A stretch of DNA of 64,000 nt from Przewalskia tangutica (taxonomy: Eukaryota; Streptophyta; Magnoliopsida; Solanales; Solanaceae): contig CM056724.1 in the NCBI GenBank assembly GCA_029844215.1, positions 78,077,093 to 78,141,092 of the forward strand, in the 5' to 3' direction. Each line of letters begins with the position of its first letter. Position 1 is the stretch's first letter. The notes beneath the pieces are model-generated. The model saw only the letters and a program-made list of their open reading frames with translations. It searched no databases and was not told the origin of the DNA. Position numbers and translations under genes: made by a program. This document shows positions 48,855 to 60,687 of this stretch, piece by piece.

Positions 48855-49130
48855 ATGCTCGCTTCTTCCCTTACTCGTCGTACTCTTCTCGAACACTTGA
48901 ACTCTTCTAGTATACGTACCATACTTCAGTCGTTACTTCAGTTTCCAAAATCTCTGGAGTCACTACCTCCAAACTTGGTCATCTTACTAACCTCAATCTC
49001 CTTTAAGGCCGTTCCCGGCCTTCACGACCCGATTCTGGTCGAACATAACCACGAACTCATATGATGGTCATCTAAACTTAGGCCTAGCACCCTCGTGACC
49101 CTACCATCTGGCGGGACCACCCAGAACTGA
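48855..49130 (+). other. antisense frame downstream of gag in element F, one stop
   Basis: Open on the strand opposite to gag through FPKSLESLPPNLVILL and DPILVEHNHELI, then a TGA at 49065-49067 where D has CGA. The frame continues as WSSKLRPSTLVTLPSGGTT. The stop is a single C-to-T change, as expected from loss of a methylated cytosine. It lines up with the frames in B, D and E. Confidence 0.4.
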
Positions 49131-49539
49131 CCCCACCTACATCCGGGCTACGGGTTGACCCGCAACACGCCCTCAACCCGACCCTCCGTCGCGCCAACTC
49201 TTGCTTCTCGGTACGGAACAATCTTACTAATTCACCTCATGAAAGCTACCACTTTCATTTTACACAACTCACGGAATTATCCCACAATACATAATAGGTA
49301 AACCAAGTATTTCGACAAAGACTAACCGTAAAATCTTTTATTCAAGCCGGCCTTACATCTAAGGTCTCAACGTGTAATATTCTAAGGTTCATACCTTCCC
49401 TGACCCCACACCTATTCTTTCGACTATCCATGTCTCTAAACCACAATACACACAAAGCTATCTGTACATAACACTCAACATACAATCATCGTATCACGCA
49501 TGCAAAACTCTAGAGGGTTAAGGATATACCTGAAAAGAT

Positions 49540-50724
49540 AGGCGGTTCAAAGGACCGCTAAATCTGGGAACTTCCACCGCGACCTCTGCGTGGCTCACGG
49601 TGTATGGACATCTGCCTAGCTATGGAAGGTGAAGAACCCGCAATCGATCTCGTAGTTCGTGCTATCCTACCAAGCTACCCCTGGTGGACAGTCTCGCCAA
49701 ATGGCCTGTTGGCGCAAAGCATAACAATCTCCCAAGTTAGTACGACACTCTCCCTTATGAAGTTTTCCACAACGGCCACACCGAGACAAGGGCGACCTCA
49801 TCCGCGAGCACTTACTCTCGAAAATCTAAAACACAGGAGCCCGACCGCTTCCCGAACGCCCGAAGGTCCCAAGGCTGTGGAGGACCACTCATCCGACCGA
49901 GGTACATAACTAGTCTGCTGCGAGGCGGTCCGCCTCGAAAGTTATCAAAGGACCTGCTGTTCGGCCTCTTCTCGCGATCTTGGTCATTCCGTCGATTTCT
50001 CCGCCTCACATCCCACGGCATAAGCTGCGTGCGGGCAATGTGCGTGCGGTGAAGAGCTACACCGAACAACTCGCTAGGTAATCATCGAGGCACGTAACAT
50101 ATCGGTGCACTCGATCCTCCATACTAGCTACTAACGCGGGGCGTCTGGGCCAATGAGTCGAACTCCACATTGTACTCGAACCGTCGCGGATTCTGCGCAA
50201 CACCAAAAATCTGCCGGCCGAGCCCTCCTCATCTGTGGAGGCAAGAAATGTGCAAGAAATGCCCCGAGAACTCGTCCCCATATAGTGAAGTGCATTCTCT
50301 CCGGGACGGCTCCGCGAATCAAACCAGTCGACTACGGTATCACGCAGCCGATGCGAACCTAGGACTACTGACTCGGTCTCCGATGCCTTGATCACTCTCA
50401 TGATCCGCTGTAACTGTCGGATGAACTCCTGCGGATCATCCTTAGGCCTCGACCCATAAAACTCTGGCGGCCTACAACTCAGAAAATCCCGTAGCCTCAA
50501 ACTATCTGATCTAGGGTGAACCACTGGTGCTCTTTGGGCTGCTGCGTCAACCTATCCTCAAGTCCAGCCTGACCACGGCCATTAATCGGGCCCACTTCTT
50601 GTAACCCATCCTCTGCTCCGGTGCGGGTGGAGGCTCGTGTCTTGTGGTCTCTGTAGAGATCGCCGCTCTACTCGCGACTCTCTCTCGCCCTTGCCCTACG
50701 GGCGGGTTGCCTTGGCGGAGGCAT
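49540..50724 (-). pseudogene. gag: gag of element F, the element's only gene
   Basis: The ATG is at 50722-50724 (MPPPRQPARR-like). A 155-codon open stretch (50524 down to 50060) carries the Gag capsid: LRLRDFLSCRPPEFYGSRP, DDPQEFIRQLQRIMRVIKAS, ETESVVLGSHRLRD and, after a frame change, ALVASMEDRVHRYVT and DDYL. The zinc-knuckle region lies at about 49660-49790 and is frameshifted. The tail keeps SIARQ and RGRGG near 49575-49620 and ends SGPLNRLSF near 49530-49560. No pol follows. It is very close to D's gag, which suggests a shared gag-only ancestor and not independent losses. Confidence 0.78.
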
Positions 50725-50912
50725 AATCGGTAAAAACGAGATACGTCGAGAGGGTCCAACTTACAACACGCTCTAAGGCACGATCTGCGAATGAGAAGAA
50801 GGAAACCAATCCTAAATGTCCTATAGCCTCCTGATTATAGATGTGGTGCACAACACATCGATAATCAAGACTCTACTAGACACGGTCTGTAGACACTTTC
50901 CGAGGACTAACT

Positions 50913-50924
50913 GCTCTGATAGCA
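50913..50924 (-). other. primer-binding site of element F
   Basis: It reads TGCTATCAGAGC on the minus strand, one change from the tRNA-iMet site. Confidence 0.8.
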
Positions 50925-50928
50925 CTTT

Positions 50929-53231
50929 TGTCATGACCCAAACCCGGGCCCGTGACTGGTGCCTTACCCCGGGCACCCTAGTGATACAACATCAGAGAAA
51001 AACCAGCGGAAATGAAAACTTAAACATATAAATAGATATAGATCAAGATGAAAGAAAATAGGCCAACCAAAACGGTTGCCTTTCAGTATTTATATATATA
51101 TCGACCTTTGAACAGTTACAATCCTTACAACCCCGCCACAACAGGTTATTCACGGACCTCTAAGATTTTTACAACAACTATGACGGGACAGGGCCCCGCC
51201 ATACCCCTGAATGTAGAAGAACCTACAGACTCAGGGTAACATACCAAAGATAAGCCTCTGAAGGAACAGAGCTTCCCAACACGCTGAAATGTGATCCTAA
51301 AAGCGGGGATCGACAGCCGATGTACCTCTACCTGCGGCATGAACGCAGCCCCCCGAAGGAGGTCAGTACAACATGTACCAAGTATGTGAAACTGTAAATA
51401 CTGTAAATGAAATCATAATAGTCTATATAAAGCAGGAGACATGTATGATAACCAAACTACAGTACACACATATAACAGTTATACCAAGTCAGGGACTCAC
51501 GCCCTCTAAGTCATTACTCGAATATAACGATGGGTCTCACGCCCATAACATCAATCATGCCCGTGGAATACCTTCCTCACTGCCGGCAGTCTATGATATG
51601 ATAACACCAAGAAGTACACCTGAACACCAAGTCCTACCTGATGCCAAAGCCGTACTAACAATACAATACAACCAAACCACGAAGCTGACACGGGGAAAGT
51701 ACGAAAGCCGACTACCAGATACCAAGGCCGGCCACGTAGCTGACCGGGGCAAGTACGAGGGCTAACTACCAGGTACCAAGGCCGTATCACGAGACTTCGT
51801 CACTACACTGAACGGGGCAAGTGCGAGGGCTAACTACCAGGTACCAAGGCCGAATCAGCCACGAGACGGGGCAAGTACGAAAGCCGACCACCAGGTACCA
51901 AGGCCGAATAGTAAGAAACCTCATGGAGAGCTAGTCCATGGAATAACACTATCAACAGGAGCGTACCCGTGGAATTCTCCGTCACTGCCGGTACGTCCAA
52001 GTAAGTTCTCAACAAGTCAACCGGCCCTCCACCGAGAGACGCGGTAGTATAGAAACACAATTCTTGCACAACAAAGGCTATCACAACAAGCATAGGCAAG
52101 TTTCACAACAACAAGCATAGGCAAGTTATACACAACTCAAGGTACTTTCATTTTATGTCAAAGTCCGGGTTTTAACCCTAAAGTACTACGTACGTTAAAT
52201 TCCTTTTAAGAGGTCCATTCCTTTTATAAAAATCACCCGATACCCTTAGTATAAAAAAATAGAGTGACTTACATCTTTTAAGTAAACCAAAACAACTTCC
52301 ATACTTTCCTTTTTAAAACCAAATTAAGGCAATGCCATGCCTTCTTTTTGGACCAAAACACTTCTCTTTTTAAAAGCCAAGTTACCACATTAAAACCAAT
52401 GATAAAACCCTTCTTTTTGTTTTCATAAAGTCGTTATAACTAACTTCTCATAAAGCTGTTATAACACTTTATGTTTTAAACCAATTTAAGACAAAACAAT
52501 GCCTTTCTTTTCCCTAAAGTTCCAGTTTGCCTAATTTCAATTACTCAAGTCTCTTTATCTTAGAAAAGTTTCATAGTTCAATGTCTTAATCCCTTTTAAA
52601 ACAATCGAGTAACATATGCCATAGATGTGAGCAGTTTATACTTGTTTATAACCATTTATTAAAGCAGCCATGATCTAGAAAATGTAATATCATTTTGTCT
52701 CATCTTAGCTTCTATGCGGATGGATGTTTCTACTGGTTTTAATAATACTTCATTATTCAATACATTTTCCTTTATTAGCGCTGCAGTGGTTTGTTCGATA
52801 CTTATTCTGATTTCCGAAATCAGTAAAACATTATTCCTTTTTAAAACCAAGTACTCATTACTCACGAATGAGGTTTCACACAAAATTCATATTAAGTCAA
52901 GTCTCTTATCTTTTAAGATCAAGTCTCTTAACTTCTAAAAATCAGTAAACCGTTCTCTTTATCTCTCTTAAGACGTTATACCTGACTTCCCATAAAGCTA
53001 ATATAACTCTTATGTTTTCAAAACCAAGTATTACTCTTCTAAAAACGGTTCTTAATTCTTTTGAAATACTTCAAAGTTCTTATTATTCAGGCTTAAGTCA
53101 AAAGACATTGCCGTAACACTACATTCGCTTAACACGTCACGTACTATATATATATATTCTTTAAAATATCATGCTCAAGAGTATAGGAAGAATCACATAC
53201 CTCGCGACGATTTATCGACTATTAGCAAATA
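50929..53231 (-). mobile_element. 5' LTR of element F, left part
   Basis: It starts TGTCATGACCCAAACC. Its GC-rich first kilobase is cleaner than in the 3' LTR, for example CCCCTGAATGTAG and CTACAGACTCAGGG (51211-51236). Subrepeats lie at about 51620-51910 and a 17-bp pair near 52422. It is interrupted at AAATA (53227-53231) by a solo LTR. Confidence 0.9.
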
Positions 53232-56200
53232 TGTTACACCCCGTGTGTACAGGACGTGTTTTAAGAACGTACGTAAGAACTCGCAAGTGTTGAAAATTGA
53301 GACTTGTAAAAATTTAGCGGAATTATGAAATTGTCGGAAAACATATTATTATGACGAATGGGAGGGTGACACGTGTCACCCCCCTTAGATGATGCCTTGG
53401 ACGATTTTTGCAAGGGCTAAAGGGTCATTGGACCTTTGTTAGCAAGACAAGTCTTGCAACTTGAAAGCTTGACATGTTTGACTTAGTCAAGGGGACAATT
53501 AGTCTTGATATTTGTTAAGACCTCATCCTAGCCAACCATTTGTGCACACCTTGACCCTCCATGTCCCTATATAATACTAGTAGCAAGACAAGAGTTCCAC
53601 ACTTAGCTAAAATTCACAAAAATTGTAGAACAAGAGAGGGAGGCTCACGGGTTGGGCATCCATAAGAGGGAAAAAAATTTGTTTGTTGTCCAATAATCTC
53701 CCCACTTTAAACCAAGGTTCCTAAGTGTATTGTGAGTATATCTCAATAGAAAAATCCCGGAAAAAGAGAGTTTTCGTATTAGTCGCAAGGTGAAAACCTA
53801 ATGGCTTTTCTAGGTTTTGGTTGGAAGTTTGAAGGAAAATTGTTGGTATGGTTCTAAGGGTCTCAAGTAGCGGATTGAAGTATCTTGGAGAGTCTCTAAG
53901 TTGCTAAGGAACGACTTCGGATTTGAAGATTGGATTGAGATTCGTTGATGTATAATCTTGTTCTTTGAAGTGTTACAAGATTATTTATATTGTTGTTAGC
54001 CTTACTTGTTGCTAGCATGAAGTATATGTATTGAAGTTTATAAGGATTATGGATTGATTGTAGCCTTGAAAATCCGAAAAGTAATGTAAGCCATGTTTAG
54101 TTGGATTACAATTTGGTCGTTGATTAGAATCGTCGCATGTTATTAACTTGAAGATTGTAGTAGTTATATTTGGTTGCGACTAGATATCATGTTATGCTAC
54201 CAAGTTGGATTGAAATGGAAATTGAATAAGAATTGGTATTGTTGAACTCAAGGTGGCCGAATTTGTACTTGTGGTTTGTAATAGTTTGTTAATTAATTGT
54301 ATTGAACTACCTTCTATATTGTGGTGAGCCAATTGGGGCTGTATAGTTAATTAATTGTATTGGACTGCCTTCTATATTGTTGTGAGCCAATTGGGGCTGT
54401 TTGGCTATTGTATTTCGGCCTTGAAAAAGGTGGCAAAGTAAGTAAAAACAAAGGAGGTGTTGTCCGATTTTCTATAGAATTTGGCGACTTAGCACTTAGA
54501 ATATTCTACGTTTGAAGTAAGAGGTTAATGGACGATTGTAACCATTATAGGTTGAAGTACTAAGTATAGCGTATCCTACTTGGAGAGTGGAATAGCTATC
54601 AAGGTTGAGGTACTTTGGAGCATTTTGCTACTTGTCGACAATCGTCATGAGGTATGTGAACCTCTTCTTTCTTTGGCATGATCCTACGTATGAAATCTCC
54701 ATGTGATAGTATTTCAAGATTTCTTCTACTCTTAGAAGTTAAGAAGTATTTGCATTGTTGAATCTAAGTTAAGAGTATGTTTAAATTGTCCTAAGTCCTT
54801 ACTAGGTCTTATGGGAGACGTTGGTAAGAATGGTTAGGAAGTTATGAGATTTGATTTAAAGGCTATGTGTCTTGATTTGGTTAAAGTAAGTAAGTGGATT
54901 TTATGTTCGAAAATGACTTGAATCTATATGTGAAAAGGGGATTGATTTTAAAAGTGGAAGTTATATGATTTTAAGAGAATAAGTTACTTGGTTTTGGAAG
55001 TGTATGGAACTTTATATTTTTTTTATAAGTATAAGTAAATGGACTTTAAAGAATGTATGTTATGAAGTTTTAAGACTATGAACTTGGTTGTCTTTGAAGG
55101 ATTTTGAAACTTTATTTTTCAAGTTATGGGACTTGATTTCTAAAGTATTGATGACATGATTTTATAAGTATAAGCGACATGATTTTAAAGAGTGTATGCT
55201 ACGAGGTGTTAAGACCATAAGCCTTGATTATAAGTGGAAAGGACTAATTTTTAAAAAGTATGGATTCTTAATTTATTTCGAAAGTTAAGAAGATGGTTTC
55301 CAAAAGAGTATGTGACTTGAGCTTTAAAAAGAAAGGTTGTTATAATAGCTTTATGGGAAGTTATTATGACGACTTAAGAAGAAATGAAAAGATGGTTTAA
55401 AAATGTTATGTAAGGAAAATACACCGAGCCTACGAATTGGCCGGATTACGTTATGAAATACACCGAGCCTACAAATAGGCCGGATTACGTTATGAAATAC
55501 ACCGAGCCTACAAATAGGCCGGAATACGTTATGAGATACACCGAGCCTACAAATAGGCCGGATTACGTTATGAGATACACCGAGCCTACAAATAGGCCGG
55601 ATTACATTATGAGATACACCCAGCCTACACATAGGCCGGATTACGCCATATTACCCCGAGCCTACACATAGGCCGGGTTACGCCACAAGACACCGAGCTC
55701 CACAGAGGGCGGATTATGCTACATGATTCCACAGTACACCGAGCTCCACAGGCGGGCCGGATTATGCTACATGATTCCACAGTACACCGAGCTCCACAGG
55801 CGGGCCGGATTATGCTACATGATTCCACAAGATACGAGCCCAGCGGCGGGCGGATTATGTCACATGATTCATCAAGACACCGTGTCCCGCAAACGGGCGG
55901 ATTATGTTATGTAAGATAAGTAAGTTATGTGGAAAAACTTGATTAACCTCTTAAGTATGTATGTAAGAATATGATGTTAAATCTTATGGAAAGAAGGAAT
56001 GGAAAGGTTAATATACGAGTGACTTCAGGAGTTAAAAATGGCATTCTTTTGTACAGTTATGATTTGATTCTTGCACGTTATTTCATTCCATATTAAATTT
56101 TTGTTATCGGCCCGCCGGTGCGCTCATGCCCGCAGTTTAGGTACGATTGTGGATCCGCGAGCTTAGGATCGCTCGTAAAGTTGAGATGGCTCCAGTGTTC

Positions 56201-56501
56201 CGGAGTTGTCACGTTTATGTATATTCAGGGGTACGGCGGGGCCTTGTCCCGCCACTGTTTTAATATTAAAACTCTTAGAGGTCTGTAGTCACATATTGTG
56301 GGTCTGTTTGTAAAATAAAGGAGGCAACTGCTTCGTTTATGTATGTACGTCCAGGAAGGTAGCCCTATCGGCTGACCTGTTGTTTTACTTCCGTTGTTTT
56401 ATTTATAAGTTTCATGTATGTTCCGCTGATTATCTCTGATGTTTACCTGTAAGGGTGCCCAGGTAGGGCACCAGTCGCGGTCCCGGGGTCGGGTCGTGAC
56501 A
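53232..56501 (+). mobile_element. solo LTR of the C family
   Basis: A 3270-bp LTR starting TGTTACACCCCG and ending GGGTCGTGACA, flanked by the exact duplication AAATA (53227-53231 and 56502-56506). No internal region is present, so it is the product of LTR-LTR recombination. It matches the C 3' LTR closely at its left third. It has a TATATAATA box at 53568-53576, a 17-bp-type motif near 55334-55378 and a long tandem array. Confidence 0.92.
55421..55912 (+). repeat. twelve-unit tandem array in the solo LTR
   Basis: Seven units of mostly 39 bp (starts 55421, 55460, 55499, 55538, 55577, 55616, about 55653) read ACACCGAGCC...GGCCGGATTACG. They pass into about five units of 46-48 bp (starts 55690, 55736, 55784, 55831, 55877) reading ACACCGAGCTCC...GGATTATG with an added CATGATTCCACA. 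No unique spacers. Confidence 0.88.
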
Positions 56502-56506
56502 AAATA

Positions 56507-57703
56507 GCTCTAAAGTACTGTAATCCTGCTAGCCTTTTTCACATCTTCGAAGAGAATACGCTACTCGCAGTACTTCAACCTATAATGGTTATACAAGTCT
56601 ATCAACGACTATACTATCTGTAAAAATAATTCTACTAAAATCAAAGACTTCCCTACCCGCCAAACTACACAAGTTCATCAGAATACAAATTCTATGTAAA
56701 CAGTTCAATTTCCTTCTTATATACCTTCCTTGTATATAACTTATACTCAATTCTTATATTTCAACAATATGTAAACTCTTAATACAATAGAAGGTCAAGC
56801 GTATTTACCTCGATAAGCCCAAAATTATCCAAGATATAATGTCGATCCTGAGCAACGTTTAGCTCCTACTCTGGGTGCTCCAACCCGCTCCAAACAACCC
56901 TTAGAAGTTCTATGCAACTTCTACTTAATACTTCAACTCGCTATGAAGATTTTCCTTAGGGTTTCGGTTTGAGACTAAAAGGACAAAAGGTAGTATTTCC
57001 GGGCTCTACGTATAGAGGTAACTTTTGGAATACTACAAGGTATAAGGCCAAGGTATTTTGGGTATAGTAACAATACTTGGAGAATACTTTCTACCAAGGG
57101 GGGGGGGGGGGTACTTTACGAGAACAACAAGGCAAGGGGGGGTGTACCCTTCGGCCAACACTACTAGGAGGGGGGGTACCCTCTCGGCCACAAGGCCTCT
57201 CAAAGGGGGAGGGGGAGAGGCTTTGGACGAACACAACAAGAAGAGGGGAGGGAGATTTCAAGACTTGGAAACATTTGTGGATGATGAAGTCTTCACAAAG
57301 GGGGGGTATTTATAGGGAAATCAAGGGCCTTGATCAAGCCAAGTGCAAGGCAAGTGTAAGGCCAAGATCAAGCCAAGTGCACCCTAACCTACTCCTCAAA
57401 TCACTCCACAAACAATGGTCCATGTTTTAAGCCTCAAAACAAGGCCAACCGTGGCCTCTCTTACCGTCCAATGAGGGTGACAAGTGTCACCCTCCCGTTG
57501 GTCCAAAAATGTTCCGCCGTAAAAATCCGCAAAAATAATAAATGACAAAGCCGAATTTTCCTACGCAAGTTCTCAGAAAATGTTTCGTCGAAAAACGATT
57601 CTTTACGGGGGTTGTGTACAAATTTCGAATCTTGCCTAACTTTAAGGCTCAAACTTTTCCACGTACGCCCACACGTACATACTCTGGAAATATGGGGTAT
57701 AAC

Positions 57704-57704
<1 letters not shown>
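56507..57704 (-). mobile_element. 5' LTR of element F, right part
   Basis: It continues GCTCTAAAGTACTGTAATCC after the solo LTR, matching the 3' LTR near 47400. It has a long G run near 57098, a reverse TATA box at 57307-57314, and ends TGGGGTATAACA. Confidence 0.9.
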
Positions 57705-57759
<55 letters not shown>

Positions 57760-58459
57760 GTGTTGTATATGTGTGAAAAGTGGGATTGACAAGTATGATA
57801 CACCTATTCTCCCAAAGGGCGGATTATGTTATGAAAGATAAGTAAGTTATATGGTAATGAACTTAATGATTTTTCCTAATCATGACGTAAGAATGTGACT
57901 ATAACTTTTATTGAAAATGGGAAAAGATAATAAGGTACGATTAAGTTCATGTGGTAATGACACGGCAGATCCGTATGTACTTTTTATACTTGTCCCGCCA
58001 TTTCTTTTGGACATTTATGATCTTTTCATCGTTATTATTTCTGCTCCATATTCGCGACTGTTGGATCGACTTCTTCCGCCGCTCATGCCCAGCAGTTTTA
58101 GGTACCTTGGTGATTGCTCTTAGGATCTCGTCGCTTTGGGAAAAAGCTCCATTTGCTCCGAGGCTTATCTCTTTGTTTCCACGAGGTTGTAGATTCATGT
58201 ATATTCAGGTGGTATGGCGGGCCCGTCCCGCCACGCTTGTTATGTTAAAACTCTTAGGTCTGTAGTCATATATCAGGTCAGCTTTGTAAAGAAAAGGCAA
58301 TCGCTTTCTGTATATATATATGTCGAAGGTAGCCCTATCGACTAACCCGTTGTTTTACTTCTGTTTTATTTTATAAGTTTCATGTATGTTCCACTGATTA
58401 TCTCGATGTATACTGTAAGGTGCCTAGGTAGGCACTGATGCACGAGGTCGGTCGTGACA
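57705..58459 (+). mobile_element. 3' LTR of element C, last part
   Basis: It continues the C LTR after element F and matches 21040-21728 of the C 5' LTR. It begins with a TA repeat (57707-57758, about 26 units) and ends GGTCGTGACA. The next bases, TTTGT (58460-58464), should be C's right target duplication in LTR H. Confidence 0.85.
57707..57758. repeat. TA microsatellite
   Basis: About 26 uninterrupted TA units. The matching site in the C 5' LTR (20748-20763) has about seven. The length may be affected by slippage or read error. Confidence 0.9.
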
Positions 58460-60687
58460 TTTGTGAACCTCTTCCTATCTTTTCTAGCATGATTGTTGTA
58501 AACTATAGTACGACGCAGTGACGTGTGCTAAATGATATTGGTTGGTTTAGAACATAAAGTGTTATAATGGCTTTATGGGAAGTTAATTATAACGACTTTA
58601 TGTAGGTAAAAGAATGGTTGATTGTTTTTAAAATATAAGAGACTTGACTTGTATTTGACTTGAATTGTGTTTAAAAGTTGTGAAACCTCATTCGTGAGTA
58701 ATGAGTACTTGGTTTTTAAAAGAATAATGTTATATTGATTTCGGAAATGGGAATAATTATCGAACAAGCCATTGCTGCGTTAATAAAGGAAAATGTAATA
58801 ACAATTAATTATATTAAAACAAAGAGAAACCTCCATCCGCATGAAGCTAAGATAAGACAAAATTGTATTACATTTCCTAGATCATGGCTGCTTTAATAAG
58901 ATCATTAATAACAAGTATTGATTTTTTCTTAAAATCCAAAGTAAGGAACTTGTTTTCTAAAAAGAAAAGAGACTTGAGGAATTTGAAGTGTTTTAGTTTA
59001 AAAGAAAGGCATGTTTTTGTCTTAACATGGTTTAAAAAGAAGGCATGGTTTTGTCTTAAATTGGTTTACTTGAAATGATAGTTACTCTATTTTTGATACT
59101 ATGGGTATCGTATGACTTTTGTAAAAGAAAGGGGTCTTTTGAAAGAATTTAAGTACGTAGTACTTTAGGATTAAAACCCGGATTGTTGGCACAAAATGGG
59201 AGTACTTGAGTTTATATAAATGGTGAATCAATTTACATGTTAAGGAAAGTCTAAAAGTATGTTGAACTTACCTATGCTAGTTGTGATAGCTTTTGTTGTG
59301 CAAGTATTGTATTTCTATACCACCGCGTCTCTCGATGGAGGGCCGGCTGACTTGTTGTGAATTTACTTGGACGTACCGGCAGTGACGGAAGATTCCACGG
59401 GTATGCTTCCATTATTATTGTCACATGGGCATGTCTACACCGATGAGGGATTCCGGGGGCATGTGACCATTATTGTTATTCCATGGACTAGCTCTCCATG
59501 AGGTTTTTCTGATTCGGCCTTGGTATCTGGTAGTTGGCTTTCGTACTTGCCCCGGTCGTGGCTGATTCGGCTTTGGTTCTGGTAGTTAGCCTTCGTACTT
59601 GCCCCGTTCAGTTTTGTGGCGAAGTCTCGTGACTTACGGTTGTGATCTGGTGGTTAGCCTGGTTACTTGCCCCCGTCAGCTACGTGACGCAGGTGGATCT
59701 GGTAGAGGTTATCGCACTTGCCACGTGTCAGCTTCGCGGCGAAGTATCGTGACTTACGGTTGTGATCTGGTGGTTAGCCTGGTTACTTGCCCCCGTCAGC
59801 TACGTGGCGCAGGGAGGATCTGGTAGAGGCTATCGCACTTGCCACGTGTCAGCTTCGCGAGTCAGTGTTTGGACGAAGCTTCGTGACTTACGGTTGTGAT
59901 CTGGTGGTTAGCCTGGTTACTTGCCCCCGTCAGCTACGTGGCGCAGGGAGGATCTGGTAGAGGCTATCGCATTTGCCACGTGTCAGCTTCGTGATATGGT
60001 TGTTTAGTATTGTTGGTACGGTAGGTTCTGGTAGCTGGCTTTCGTACTTGCCCCGGTCAGTTGATGATGCAGGTTGGATCTGGTAGCTATGCCTTCGTAC
60101 TTGCCCCGTACGGTTTTATGACACAGGTGGGACCTGGTGTTCAAGTGTACTCCTTGCTGTTGTTACATCATAAACTGCCGGCAGTGAGGAAGGAATTCCA
60201 CGGGCATGATTGATGTTGTGGGCGTGAGACCCATTATTATATTTTGAGTGATGACTTTGAGGGCGTGAGTCCCTGACTTGACATGGCTACTTATATGTTG
60301 TGTACTGTAGTTTGGTTATCATACATGTCTCCTGCTTTATATAGACTATTATGATTTCATTTACAGTATTTTCAGTTTCACATACTTGGTACCTGTTAGA
60401 TCGACCTCCTTGGTGCGTTCATGCCGCAGTAGGTACACCAGTTGTTGATCCTCGCTCATAGGATCACAGTTCAGCGTTTTGGGAAGCTCCGTTTCTCCGG
60501 AGGCTTATATTTTGGTATGATTCCCTGAGATTGTAGGTTCTTGTACATTCAGGGGTATGGCAGGGCCCTGTCCCGTCATAGTTGTTATAAACTTAGAAGT
60601 GCATGTAATCGTTGTGGGCGTGTTTTGAAAAAGGATGTAACTGTTCAGGTTTAATTATTTATTTATGCAAAAAGGTAACCGTTTTGG
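58460..60687 (+). mobile_element. LTR H, truncated at both sides as seen
   Basis: A B/D/F-type LTR in plus orientation. The left part is missing because element C was inserted in it (the rest lies outside the window). The right end stops after ACCGTTTTGG without reaching the expected TGACA. It carries the 17-bp pair (58561-58602), a long tandem array (about 59510-60120) and the usual CTCCGGAGGC region near 60490. Confidence 0.75.
59510..60120 (+). repeat. tandem array in LTR H
   Basis: At least three long units (CTTACGGTTGTGATCTGGTGG at 59633, 59753, 59887) of about 120-134 bp, each with CCCCCGTCAGCTACGTG and CACTTGCCACGTGTCAGC. Shorter related units with CTTCGTACTTGCCCCG flank them. D-type LTRs carry two such units in reverse (about 42110-42360). 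Confidence 0.8.

Larger units (their letters stand above)
45061..57704 (-). mobile_element. element F: gag-only LTR retrotransposon carrying a solo LTR
   Basis: It is inserted in the C 3' LTR with GTTAT on the left and TTTAT (57705-57709) on the right, a 5-bp duplication with one mismatch. Without the nested solo LTR it is about 9.4 kb: LTRs of about 3.5 kb and an internal region of 2.3 kb (48608-50928). The internal region has gag, the post-gag block, a polypurine tract and no pol. It is a close relative of D, with a different LTR start (reading TGTTATACCCCGTATTTCC on the minus strand). Confidence 0.92.

Noticed and set aside
55453..55671. Open frame with a repeating peptide containing TEPTNRPDYV
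   Set aside because: The 39-bp unit is a multiple of three, so every frame without a stop stays open. Both strands are open and the location is a solo LTR.
57058..57430. Gly-rich frames over G runs (also 47958-48256)
   Set aside because: These are LTR sequence with variable G runs near the TATA box. The frames differ between sister LTRs because the run length differs.
57542..57841. Open frame of about 99 codons with an Ile-Tyr run
   Set aside because: The run is a translation of the TA microsatellite; the frame crosses the border of F and C.
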